Source: Trema orientale (lineage: Eukaryota > Streptophyta > Magnoliopsida > Rosales > Cannabaceae). From it: a stretch of 64,000 bases of DNA. Where the stretch lies: positions 126,229-190,228 of the forward strand of contig JXTC01000347.1 of assembly GCA_002914845.1 (NCBI GenBank). The letters are read 5' to 3'. Positions 47,604 through 61,810 of this stretch are shown one piece after another. Position numbers and translations under genes: made by a program. A model generated the notes under the pieces. The model did no database searches and was not told where the DNA came from. It saw only the letters and a program-made list of their open reading frames with translations. Position 1 is the first letter of the stretch; each line of letters opens with the position of its first letter.

Positions 47604-49278
47604 GTAATATAGGCTTAAATAATTGTCTTTTATTAGTTTATTATTATTATTAGAAAAATCACTTGAGTTTATCAGTTCCATGTATGATAATTACAGTTCG
47701 TATAAAACTGATTTACTAATAAACTTAGTGTAGAAAGTGATCTGATTAGTATAAAAACTGATATACTAATATATTGATTTGTTAGTGTAAAACTGATATA
47801 ACGATTATTTTATTAGGGATTAAGGTAGATTGAATTATAAAAGGTCATTTGTTATAAATATTCCAGGCTACTTTTGGGCTAGCATCTATCGGGGTATTTA
47901 TTTTGTTAGGGAAAAAGATAGGTTGAATTATAAGAGGTCATTTGTTATGTTTTGGGCTAGCATCTAGTTAGTTTTGGGCTAGCATCTAGCGGGCTTTATA
48001 ACGTTAACTAAATATGTTTAGAAACATAGAATTTTTTTTGAGTCTTTACCAAAAATACCCATATTATAGTGTTTAAATCTCAATCAAGTTAGTCAATAAA
48101 ACTCAATTAGTTAGTTGACAAAACTCAACCAATAGTTAAATCTCACTCTGTCAGTATACAAAATAAATTTAAAAAAAAAAAAACTCAACCAACTAGTATA
48201 TAAGCCTCAATCAGTGTAGAAAAATTAGGAGCTGATTTGGAACTTTACAATAAAAAGTAATCTAACTAAAGAATTAGAAGAAACTGCTCTCAAACAGTAT
48301 TGAGCCTTATTTACTCGGGTTTCTAAGACTTTCACGTACAAAAAAATACAAAAATACGGTGAGTCTGTTTTTTTTTTTTTTAAAAATCCCTTACAACATT
48401 TTTTAGAAAAATATTATTTTTTAATATGATTTAGAAAAATTCTATTTTTTAAAATAGTAACTAATTACTGGTAACCAGTTTTTGAACACTAATAACTAGT
48501 AACCAAAGATATTTAAAATTAATAAAAACATGAGAGAAGAAAAATATTTTAATTAGTAATAAAAATAGAAAAAATAACAACAAAAGAAAAGAATATATAT
48601 GTTATAACTGGTAATTGGTAAGTAGTTTCAAACATTAGTAACTAGTAACTATTTTAAAAAATAAAATTTTCTAAAAATAATTTTCTAAAATGATATTTTT
48701 CTCAAAATTGCTGTACTGAAATTTAAAAAAACTGACCTACTGTATTTTCAAATTCTTTCCTAGAAAAGGCCTTGTATGGCCTAGTGATTTACTTAGCATT
48801 AAGCCCATTCCAATTGTTGGCCCCTAATGGAATGGGCCATAAGAGCTGGGTTTATCTTAGTGGGCTTCGTTCCCTTTTCCCAAGTTCACTTTCTTCCTTA
48901 TCCTCTGTAAGGCCCATTTCTTTTTCTTTTTTCATATATAAAAAATGAAATTTAAAAAAAAAAAAAAAAGAAAAAGAAAAGAAGAATTTTGGTTCGGAGG
49001 AGGAGCAGCAGGAAAAAATCAATTTTGGCATAAAGAAAGAAAGAAGAAACGGTACCTGGTCTACTTGTGGTCTCTCTCATCTTTCTCAGAATCTTTCCTC
49101 TCCTCTCTGTTCTCTCTCTCTCTCTCTTTCCCTATATATATATATATAATTATATATAAAGATCGATCGATCGATCGATCAAATCAAACTTGGATTGATT
49201 TTGTTTAATTCAGTGGATGAGCGAGCTCCTTCTGAAACTTTTGAGATTTTCAGTACCCAAAGAGAAGAAACAGAAATT
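47604..49278. other. Intergenic region and ARFB1 leader
   Basis: AT-rich; short repeated phrases such as GGGCTAGCATCTA near 47880, 47960 and 47980 suggest small local duplications. From about 49060 a CT-rich tract, TATATA run and GATC repeats (49160-49180) form the ARFB1 5' UTR. No gene seen. Confidence 0.5.
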
Positions 49279-51556
<2,278 letters not shown>

Positions 51557-51992
51557 TTTTCCAGGTTAAGACACTCATCTTTACCACCCAAATTAGAACT
51601 TGCTGAAATGCAAAATATTGTTTATAAGTTTTCTCCTCCCTGCCCGCAGGTTCGTTTGGAGTAAAGGGGCATTTCAATTGTTAAAAGCTGAAGAACTGAC
51701 CTTTTGCACGTTGAGAAGTCGTGGACTGAATTTTTTTTGATTGTTTCCGAAGCTAATGACGTTCAGTAGGTGCTTTTGCCTTTGGCCTTACTTGGTGGCA
51801 CTCAAAGTTGAAACTCCCTCCAACGTATATTGAAGATTAGCCGGATGTGCCTTTTGATGATGAATATAAACCTAAATGCTAGGATTCTGTATGCTTTTGG
51901 TCCCCCCCGGTTTAACAGTCTTTGCATATATTCTCTTATTCTATATAGATAAGGATTGATGATAGAATCATAGTTTCTGATCTCATCTCTCC

Positions 51993-52052
<60 letters not shown>

Positions 52053-52695
52053 AGCATGCAAATGAAGTAACACCATAACAGAAGGTAAAGTTTTGCTTGT
52101 AATTGGGTTTCCCTGTCCACGTGGTGGATATAGCCCATGGAATCAAAGAATTAACTCGATTTGTGGGATTATTTTAGCCTGTTTTTATTTTCTACGGATT
52201 TGGCATTATTTGGAGTTTGTGTTGCTGGCTAGTGATGCCCTTTTTGCTTTTGTTTTGTTTTTGTTTTTTGTTTTTTGTTTTTTTGGTGGGTACTTCTTAA
52301 AAATAAAAATGAAAAAGAAAATAACAAAAAAGAGAAAATCAGTGTTGGCGTGTTTGCAACAAAACATAGGATGCCTTCACCTTTGCCTTGGGTAGGCGTA
52401 CGATACGAACTCATCCAAGTAAGACTAATTCTTGAAGAGGATCAAAGTTTCGGATAATAATGTAAAAAAAAATTTACAAAACGAGTTGACCAACATGATG
52501 TCATCTGTACACTGAACCACACAAACATATCCATCTCCACTTGTTGAATTTCACTAAATTGTTTGTCACAGTGTTACCGTTACGTAGTTGGAGCAAAACG
52601 TTTTTCTTTTGTGGAGATTTTGCGAGCCACTTGGATGGTAATCTACCACGTCTTGTGACTATTGTAATAGTGCTACCAAAAGCAACGAAGCAAAG
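51557..52695. other. ARFB1 3' UTR and spacer with (CT)n tract
   Basis: The 3' UTR probably contains a small intron or just continues to about 51970. A long CT microsatellite runs 51989-52049. T-rich and G/T stretches follow at 52250-52285. No gene seen before the tRNA. Confidence 0.55.
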
Positions 52696-52769
52696 GCTCT
52701 CGTAGCTCAGTTGGTTAGAGCACCCGTTTAGTAAGCGGGAGGTCTTGAGTTCGACTCTCAACGAGAGCA
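52696..52769 (+). tRNA. trnT-AGU: tRNA-Thr, anticodon AGT
   Basis: Nuclear tRNA of 74 nt. Acceptor stem GCTCTCG (52696-52702) pairs with CGAGAGC (52762-52768), discriminator A at 52769. D arm GCTC..GAGC, anticodon stem CCCGT/GCGGG enclosing loop TTAGTAA with anticodon AGT, variable AGGTC, T arm TTGAG / CTCAA with loop TTCGACT. The A box (TAGCTCAGTTGG) and B box (GAGTTCGACTC) of a Pol III promoter are intact. No intron and no encoded CCA, as expected for a eukaryotic gene. It is followed by an (ATT)n tract and a T-run at about 52802-52814 that would terminate Pol III. Confidence 0.97.
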
Positions 52770-52770
52770 A

Positions 52771-52814
52771 AATTATCATTATTATTATTATTATTATTAT
52801 TATTTTTTTTTTTT
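52771..52814. repeat. (ATT)n microsatellite and T-run after the tRNA
   Basis: ATT trinucleotide repeats, then a T-run of about 13 bases that is a sufficient Pol III terminator. Confidence 0.85.
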
Positions 52815-53219
52815 ATGGGTCTCCTCTCCGTGGTGGCTTTAGCTACTGCTATCAACTATCATGCATTATTTACCGTTAATTTCCCTCCCTCCTCTTTTTT
52901 GGGGGGAAAAAATCTAAAAATTTTTTCTCACTACCCAAACAGAAAACAGTAAGTCGTGGATTCATTCCTAACCAGAAACCTTCCCCCCACACAAAACTTA
53001 CTCTCATATATTCTCATCTCATCATAATCATAAGCTTTCTTTCTTCTTCTAACACTTATTTTTTTTATTTATTTAATAATTTAGGCCAATTCGATAACTA
53101 CCACAACCACCAACTGACATAAATAAAGTAAGGAACCAAAATTTTTTATTTCATTTCTAGAGAGAGAGAGAGAGAGAGAGAGAGGCACAGAGAGTCTGAG
53201 AGGGTGGCAGGCGAAGACG
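52815..53219 (+). promoter_or_regulatory. Spacer and leader of the RSH gene
   Basis: Mixed T-rich and C-rich sequence; a GA microsatellite at 53159-53183 directly precedes the start codon at 53220 and is probably 5' UTR. No clear TATA box. Confidence 0.4.
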
Positions 53220-56200
53220 ATGGTCTCATGCCAAAGCCCCTCAAGCGCAATCGCAACCGCTATGTTGGCCCAGCGACTCCATCGCCACCGCCTCCATTTC
53301 CGGAGCTCCTCCGCCAAGCTCCGTTGCCTCCTCGACCAGCTCGCCCCCAAATTCGCCGTCTCCTCCTCCCTCGGCTCCGTCTTCACCTCCGCCAACGTCA
53401 TCGCCGCCGCCGCCGCCTCCTCCTCCGGCTCCACCTCCCTCCACGGCGCCGTCACCTCCACCATCACTCAGGTCGCCGTCACCGCCGTCGCCATTGCCTC
53501 CGGCGCTTGTCTCTCCACTAAGGTCGATTTCTTGTGGCCAAAACTCGACGACCAACCAGGTCTTCTTCTTCTTCTTCTTCTCCTTCTCCTTCCTTCTCGA
53601 TTTCCTGTGTAATTTTGCAAAAATCTTGTTTGGTTTGAATTCGAGAAACGAAAAATTTGACTCACAAGTGTTCTAAATCTGAATATATATATATATATAG
53701 GTTCTCTGATACTGGAAGGAGTAGATGTAACTGGATATCCTATTTTCAGTGACCCAAAGGTATAATACATAGTCTATTCATTAACCATACATAGTCTATT
53801 CATTCACCACTAGCTTAAGCTAAGCTTTCATGGCTTGCTTGCTTGCTTGCTTTGTACTGCGAGAGAGAGTGTGTATGTAATATTAGTCATCTGATGCCTC
53901 TGGAACTTGTCCATTTGTGAAGGCAGGTGCAAAAAGCTATTGCCTTTGCTAAGAAAGCTCACCATGGCCAACTTCGCAAAACCGGTGACCCTTATTTGAC
54001 GCATTGCATCCATACCGGAAGAATCTTGGCTATGTTGGTTCCCTCTACTGGCAACCGAGTACTACCAATCTTACTCTCATTACTCCTAATTATGTGATAT
54101 ACATTAACTAGTCTTTTGTTTCACATACTGTTTACAGCATATTACCAATTTGACTCTTACCGAAATCTAAAGTCTCGTATTGCTTTGAACAAGATTACGT
54201 TCCATTCCATGATTTCGTTTGTTGACATAGAGTCCGCTGCAGGCTGTCGAAACTGTTGTGGCTGGAATTCTGCATGACGTGGTTGATGATACATGTGAAA
54301 GTTTGCAGAGTGTAGAAGAGCAATTTGGTGATGATGTGGCTAGGTTGGTTGCTGGTGTTTCCAGGTTGAGTTACATTAATCAGGTATCACTAATGGCTTA
54401 TGATAAACGAATCATCAAAATTATAAATGTGTAATCTTTTAGATTGCTTTTCCCAGTTTATGATTTTATTTTTCCTACAAAAACGGTTACAAATCTTGTG
54501 AATTTGCTTTCCATGGACATTAACTGAGAATATGAATGTATTCATTTTCCTAACAGTGAAGTCTCAGATGCTTAAAGATACTACTTTCTTGAAGATAACC
54601 ATGCCTTTTGTGGAAATGAATTTTACATCTTATCCTGCTTATGATGAAAAGTAATGAGGTCGTGTTGATTTGTTGTTTCCTTTTCCTTAAGGAGTCTGAA
54701 GAAATATCGAGAACTTCTCTCCCAAAAAGTTTCTTTTTGTGGACCTACATGTCTTTTGATGTTAAAAAGTTCAGATTCTAGTATCTCTCAGGAATGTAAA
54801 ATTAATATAAGGGTAAGAAGCTCCTGTTAAAACTGAGTTCAAGGAGAAAATTTGGAGATACGAAGTTTAGCTGATTGTCCATTTTCTCTTACTGGCTTAA
54901 AGTCTTCGTTTTCCTTTATTTATTTATTTTTGGGCGTTGGGCATTGGGCCTGTTACAATATGGCAATGATAAGACTGATTTATGGGGTATTGTGACAATT
55001 ATGTAATTTTAATGCTTGAACATTTCGGAAACGTATTACCTGATTGTGGATTATGTGAGCATCTCTTCCCTGAACATTTTGGGCATTCATTTCATCACAC
55101 GGATGTTAATCTGTTGTGCAGCTCTTACGAAGACATCGGAGAATAAATGTAGACACCGGTACCCTTGGGCATGAAGAGGTATATAACCTATTCTCTATGT
55201 GTTGATAGTAATTAGCCATAATATGGGTGGTAAAATTGAGTTATCAGTGGTATTGACATCATCAATCACATTGTCTAAGATAATTCTCTAATCCTAGTGT
55301 CATGGTAAATTTTATATATGGTCTGTTATAATGATCTAAGAAATGTTAGGTAAACTTAAATCTTATTTAGTGCTGCCAATTTATTGCGTTGTCGAAGTAC
55401 CTTTTAATGCAGAAGCTTCTGCTGAGGTCTCTTTGTTGGAATCTGATTGTGTCTCTTCTACTACTAATGCATATAATTTTAAGTTTGATATTTATATAAT
55501 TTCTAAGAGTGATATTATTAGGAAATTTTCCTTTTCTTCACCAAAATGTGCTCGATTGTAGTAATCCATGAGTCATTATTTACTCAAAGTGCACATGTGC
55601 TCAGTTATTTATCCTCAAGAAAAGAATGTGCGTTGGCATTTGTTGTATTGATGTATTTGTGCTCACTGAATTTATTAGCTTTTTCTTAAACATGAGAGAA
55701 TGTATGAGAACCAAGATCAGTTTTTCATTTTTCTACATCTCATACTGGCTTTGTTTACATATCAGGCGAACAATTTACGAGTCATGCTCTTGGGAATGGT
55801 TGACGATCCACGTGTTGTTCTTATCAAGCTCGCTGATCGTCTTCACAATATGAGAACCATGTATTAATTCTCAACTTTTTTACATGTGTGTGTAGTTTTT
55901 TTTTTCCCCCCCAACCCTGCAGCTTCATGCGCATTATAATTTTGTTCCTTATAGGGTAAGTCTTGTTTTAGTCTTCATTAATTCCTTAATGTGGACTCAT
56001 AATACTGTCGTTTTACGTTTATCCATTTTCTATGTATTTTCGTTAGTCTTTTGTTTGTGTTCAAACACAATTAAGGGTTGACTAATAATATTTGTGGGAT
56101 TTATTCTTTTACTTTTCTTATTTTTCATTCTTATCTCACACCAAAAACTTACGCTCAAATAGTAGCAATTTGTCACACTCTATATGACATTCTTTTACAG

Positions 56201-59200
56201 TTATGCCCTGCCATTGCAAAAGGCTCAAGCTGTTGCAAAGGAGACACTCGCTGTTTGGTGTTCACTTGCTTCAAGATTGGGCTTGTGGGCATTGAAAGCT
56301 GAACTGGAAGATTTGTGCTTTGCTGTTCTTCAGGTCACTTATATCTCTTAGGCTGTAGCTAACAGTGACTAATTAGCTCCGAGTTCACGCACTTGTCATT
56401 TGAGCATCTGCAACTCATGTTTTAATTGTATGTCTTGTTCACATCATATGCAGCCTCAAATCTTTCAGAAAATGAGAGCTGATCTAGCTTCTATGTGGAG
56501 CCCTAGCAGCAAAGATGGATACACAAAAAGATTATGTGCAAGAGCCAGCTTGCAACCCTTGGATAAGAAAAGCTCTGAATGTGATTATGAGGGGTCCATG
56601 GAAATTGATGATGTCATAAGCATGGAGGTATGCTTTTTGCTGAAATGCATTAGTTAAAACTTGCAAAGAAAGAAGTTGGAAGAAACTGCTTTGGGGAATG
56701 GGGGATGGCTGTGATTAAGTTGGAAATAAGTTAAATTTAAGCTAACTGCTTATCTGTTGTTATGTCGTATTTATTTTCAGGATCTTTTGGAAGCTGTGTT
56801 GCCATTTGACGTCTTGCTAGATAGAAGAAAGCGCTCCAGATTTCTTAATAATCTAGGAAAAGGTCTAGAGATGCAGACACGCCCGAAGGTTGTGCGAGAT
56901 GCTGGAATTGCTTTAGCATCTCTGGTAGTTTGTGAGGAAGCACTTGAACGGGAGTTGATTATTTCAACTTCGTATGTTCTGCTCTCACCTTTTCATTGTT
57001 TCTGCTTTTAATTTTTTAATTATAGATTATGACACGTGATTATATAATCTAACAAAATTCATCTACTGTACTGATTGAAATCAGAATTATTTTTGGCCAT
57101 TGCTAAAAGGTTCCCTTTGTTTTGTGCCTGCAGTTATGTCCCAGGGATGGAGGTGACTTTATCCAGCCGTCTAAAAAGTTTGTATAGCATCTACAGCAAG
57201 GTAATTAATATAGTGAAGCAGTGTTAATTGCATCTAACTTGTACAAAAAATAATGGAAATAGTCTTTTAGGTTGCCTACTATGGAGAACAAGAGCTTTTT
57301 TATTTTACTTTTTGATGCACTAGGAGGATCCTCGAGTCTGATACCAAGCAAAACCCATCTATAGATTTTTCTTTCTTTAGGTTGCTGCACTCTCATGGTG
57401 GCCTAATAGATAGTTTAAGACTGGTGCAGAACTAATGAGACATGTTATTGGTTGATATGATAATTAGATCTCAACAGAGGAATTCTCTTCTCAAGGATAA
57501 GATGAATGGTGACACATAATTATTTATGCTTATCATAATTTTCTACTTTTTATTTCCCGTGTAAAATGACCTAAAATTTTAAACTCTCCTATACCAAAAT
57601 TGGGTCATACGCCTTTGTGGCCAAGTTAGATGGATTTTTTTCCCCCTTGCCTGTACAATTATTTCATTCTTATGTTTGAGATAAACGCAAACGGTTGCCC
57701 TTTTCTGTACCTCCAATCCAAACAAAGCAGACTGTGCATTTACCACTACTTTAAGTTAATGCTTCTATTGATAGTTGGTTTTAATATTTGCTAAAATATT
57801 CTTATCTTCATTGTTTAAAGATTAGACAAAGGACCCTTATTTTAGAATTCCATTTGAATTTCAAATTTTACATATTAATCTATGTTTTCTATAGATGAAA
57901 AGAAAGGATGTCGACATTGACCAAGTGTATGATGCTCGTGCGTTAAGGGTAGTTGTTGGGGACAAGAATGGAACTCTTCATGGACCTGCTGTTCAGTGTT
58001 GTTATAGTCTTCTCAACATTGTACACAAGTAAATCAAACTAAACCTTTTGTTTTCTTTATATTTACATGCTATCGAATAAATATTGGTGGCTACGTAAAT
58101 ACCACTTTGACTTGATGTAGCAGCAGGAATTTTTTTTTTTCCCCCCTAAGTTGGTATACAACTGTGCTTTTTATTATTTTTTTATTTTTTTTTGGGGTGC
58201 GCGTGTGATGTGTGAAGTACTTTTTCGTGTTGAGTTGTTCTCTAGTGTTACAAATGTGGATATATATTTTCAAGAGGTCTTACATCTTTGTCAACTTGTT
58301 TAAAGTAGTGAGGTAGAGAGTCATGGCATCTGCATATGATAAATTTCCCAGTCATGATAATGGCATATATCGGTTTGTATGCAGACTTTGGACCCCCATT
58401 GACGGTGAATTCGACGATTATATTGTCAATCCAAAGCCTAGTGGTTACCAGGTTGGATTTGCCCCTATTGTTTCACTACAAGTTGGAAGATGCTCTAGTA
58501 ATTCTTGCTATTTCTTTGGGTAGATAATTACACAAACTTCAAATTTCTATTTGTAGTCTCTGCACACTGCAGTACAAGGTCCTGAACGATCACCATTGGA
58601 AGTTCAAATACGAACACAGGTAGGTTGCAAACTTCTTCTAACTGTAAAGAACTCAGGATTTCTTTCTTGTATCTTTTAATTTAGCTGTTATAAGTAAATC
58701 TCTTTTCCAGAGGATGCATGAATATGCTGAACATGGATTAGCAGCTCATTGGCTTTATAAAGAATCCGGAAACCATTCATCTTCTGAAAGCAGCACAGAT
58801 GAATCTGAAGTGGAAACCACTTCCTATTTCTCCAAAGATATTGAAGAACAAAATTCCATAGAATGCAATTTGCTACAAAAGTACAGTTTGCTGAAAACTG
58901 GACATCCAGTACTTAGAGTCGAAGGAAGTCATCTTCTTGCTGCTGTCATTATTAGGTATGTACCTTGATCATGTCTAATAGATATAATTTCAAGTATAAG
59001 GTCATTAACCAGTAGCATGTCTATCAAAATTGAATCTGCAGAGTAGAAAATGGCGGAAGGGAGTTGCTTGTTGCTGTGAGCTTTGGACTAGCAGCTTCTG
59101 AAGCAGTAGCTGATAGAAGATCTTCCTCCCAAATGAAGCGGTGGGAAGCTTATGCAAGGTTATACAAAAAGGTTGATTTTGATTTTACTTTTATCTTGAT

Positions 59201-60442
59201 TTGACAGTCTTAGTTAATTGGTGACTTTGTTCGGAGATTTATTTTACATTTTAGAACACCTTTACCTAAAATGTACTATGTTCTTCTTCATTCACTCAAC
59301 TCAGTATATATAAGTAGATAAAATATAAAAATTAGAGCTCCAAGAGAGTTGAGTTGAAAATGCACAAGTTTATGGAAGTACCTTAATCAAGACTAGCTGA
59401 ATGGGTGGTATGGTGTTAATTTATTCTGTGTTTAATGGCTTCCAGGTCTCCGATGAGTGGTGGTGCGAACCAGGACATGGAGATTGGTGTACTTGCCTAG
59501 AGAAGTATACACTTTCTCGAGATGGCATGTACCACAAGGTATGTTCAAAATGTCTTATTCACAGAAAATATAAGGTCAATATTGAACTTTTGTATGTATA
59601 ACGTGGATCAGTGTACTGCTTTGCCTTGAGAAGTATAACTGAAGCGTTTACTGAACTTTCTGGTAAAGATTGCTTAAAGTTTCTTTTTCCACGCAGCAAG
59701 ATCAATTCGGGCGGCTACTGCCAACCTTCCTTCAGGTCATTGATTTGACGGACCAAGAAGAATCTGACTATTGGGCTGTTATGTCTGCTGTCTTTGATGG
59801 CAAACAGCTTGATTATTATACATCAAGGCCAAGCTTAAATGGAGTTACATGGGCCTCCATGGAGAGTAGCATCAATAACAAGGTTTGCCTAACATTCTTA
59901 CCATCTAAACCAGTTGTTGATGACTAGCATGGAACATTTTCATTTGAAATTATTGGACTTTAATTTCGTGCTTGCATTAGGAAATGTGTGGTTCTGATGT
60001 ATAAGTTATGGTTCAGAGATGTATAACTAGTACTATCTTAACTACTTGTATAACTATGGATTTGATTGTCTGTTTAACACTACAGTGACCAAAATCACAC
60101 TAAAACACATCCAGCAGTAGAAGGTTCAAGATGCTAATGTTAGTTTTCAACTTCTAGGTGCGTCTATTAAGGACAATGCTGCGGTGGGAAGAGCAGCTAC
60201 ACACAGAAGCAAGTCTTGGACAGGAAAAGCTAGGAGGAAAGTCTCATGGTTCGGTTGTTCTTGGGGAAGTGGTCATTGTTTGCTGGCCGCACGGTGAGAT
60301 CATGAGATTGAGCACCGGTAGCACTGCAGCAGATGCTGCTAGAAGAGTAGGCGTTGAGGGAAAACTGGTTTTGGTTAATGGCCAACTGGTGTTGCCCAAT
60401 ACGAAGCTAAAAGATGGTGATATGGTTGAAGTCAGAATTTGA
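53220..60442 (+). CDS. RelA/SpoT homologue (RSH) with HD domain, EXDD-type synthetase and TGS-like tail
   Basis: Predicted (p)ppGpp synthetase/hydrolase family protein; plant RSH proteins mostly act in plastids. 18 exons: 53220-53559, 53701-53759, 53927-54058, 54243-54383, 55122-55178, 55766-55860, 56201-56333, 56454-56627, 56781-56971, 57134-57200, 57895-58028, 58385-58451, 58557-58619, 58711-58955, 59042-59171, 59446-59538, 59697-59882, 60158-60442; 863 aa. N-terminus Arg/Ser/Ala-rich, transit-peptide-like. HD domain: His159 in DPYLTHC, HDVVDD at 188-193, RLHNMRT around 268-274. Synthetase: GEFDDYI (EFDD at 516-519), [28 protein letters not shown]-terminus [10 protein letters not shown] to [10 protein letters not shown] resembles a TGS domain; no ACT domain seen. 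I could not match it to RSH1, RSH2/3 or CRSH, so no symbol is given. Confidence 0.93.
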
Positions 60443-61810
60443 AATTCGGATTAAGTTAGAAAATTGGTAAAAATACTTGTGAGAACGGGGGAAAAAGGAA
60501 TGTCACCATTCTAAGAATATGGGGGTGCCTTTTGTACAAATTACAATGGCTTGTAAATGTAAATGGGCCCTGAATGGACATCTCGGTGTTCCTTTTTTGT
60601 TTTCCTCGGGGACTGTATATAAAGGACTGTTAAATGTACATATGAAAAAATTCCACAGCAAAAGTAGAATGAAAATTATTTCATAACGTACTTACTGGAA
60701 TCTGTTCTTTAGATAGCTAGAATTCTGCATTCCCTCCCATGGGACAGCCCTATGAAGTATGTACAATTTAGCACTACTTTGAGTTTGAGGAACGTTCTAA
60801 ACAAAAGTGAAAGTGACATCTATTTTCTTTCTTTGGCAAATACCACTTTAGAATAAAGATTCACAGAACAAGACCCAAAGGCTCACAGAAATAAGCAACA
60901 TTGACCTATTATGGGAAAATAGCGTTAGTTATAGCAGCAAAATAAGAAGACGTGACCAACGTTTCGTCCTCCCTGTCCCTGAGAAGTGGTAGTAAGTCTA
61001 AATTTTCAGTCCTCGCAAGTCGCAAGCGCAAAGTGAGTTTTCAACGGAATTCAAAGATTCTGTCTAATTTTCATGATGTTTAACATTAATTTTTAATTCG
61101 CATTTGGACGACGTAGATGTAACGTCAATATATTAGTCGAATGGATATAGACTGATATTTTCAAGTTTAGGTAGTATATTATATATTGCAACTTGCACGT
61201 ATCCAGTCTAGTTAAATATCTTCTTCTATGGTTTTCCTTGGTTCGTACTATGGCTTCCGTACAAACATATTCTAGCTATAAGACAAGTGCACGTTTCTAA
61301 CGTGGACTAGTTAAATAACTTTATTATTTTTATTATTTACTTTTTTTATTTTTTACGGTTTTCCTTGGTTCGCACTATAGATTCAATCGGAACATATAAT
61401 AAGTTCATATACTACTATGATATTTTCAATAGATGTTTTATGTTACTGTAATGTTTTCAATAGATATTTTTATTTTATATGTGTAGTTTTGTTTTTTTGA
61501 AAAAAAAAAAAAAATTTAACTAATGATCACTATTTATTATAAAATTAAAAAAAAAAATAACACATACTTCTTACTAAGATTTGAATCTATGATCCCCAAA
61601 TTCACATAAATATCCATCAAGTTTTGGACCAACAAAGCTAAGCTATGTGTATAGCTGTGTACATTTACATTTGCAAAAATCTAATTTCGATAATTTTCCT
61701 TGGTTCATATTAAGCACACGTCAGACGTTCTCATCAAGGAAGCAACTCTAGGATATATTGTCCTATCGCCCCAAAAATAAAAAAAAAATTAAAAAGAGCC
61801 AAATTGAAAA
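60443..61810. other. Intergenic region RSH / terpene synthase with a thrice-repeated motif
   Basis: RSH 3' UTR up to about 60660. TTTTCCTTGGTTCRYACTAT or a relative occurs near 61232, 61362 and 61695, suggesting old local duplications upstream of the terpene synthase. The rest is AT-rich, with A-runs at 61500-61514 and 61547-61557. No gene seen. Confidence 0.5.

Noticed and set aside
53241-53555. Gly/Asp-rich 104-codon frame antisense to RSH exon 1
   Set aside because: Shadow of the GC-rich, Ser/Ala-rich transit-peptide-like region on the plus strand.
53220-60442. Naming the RSH gene RSH1
   Set aside because: The recalled Arabidopsis RSH1 has an RXKD-like motif and a C-terminal ACT domain, while this protein has EFDD and ends after a TGS-like segment.
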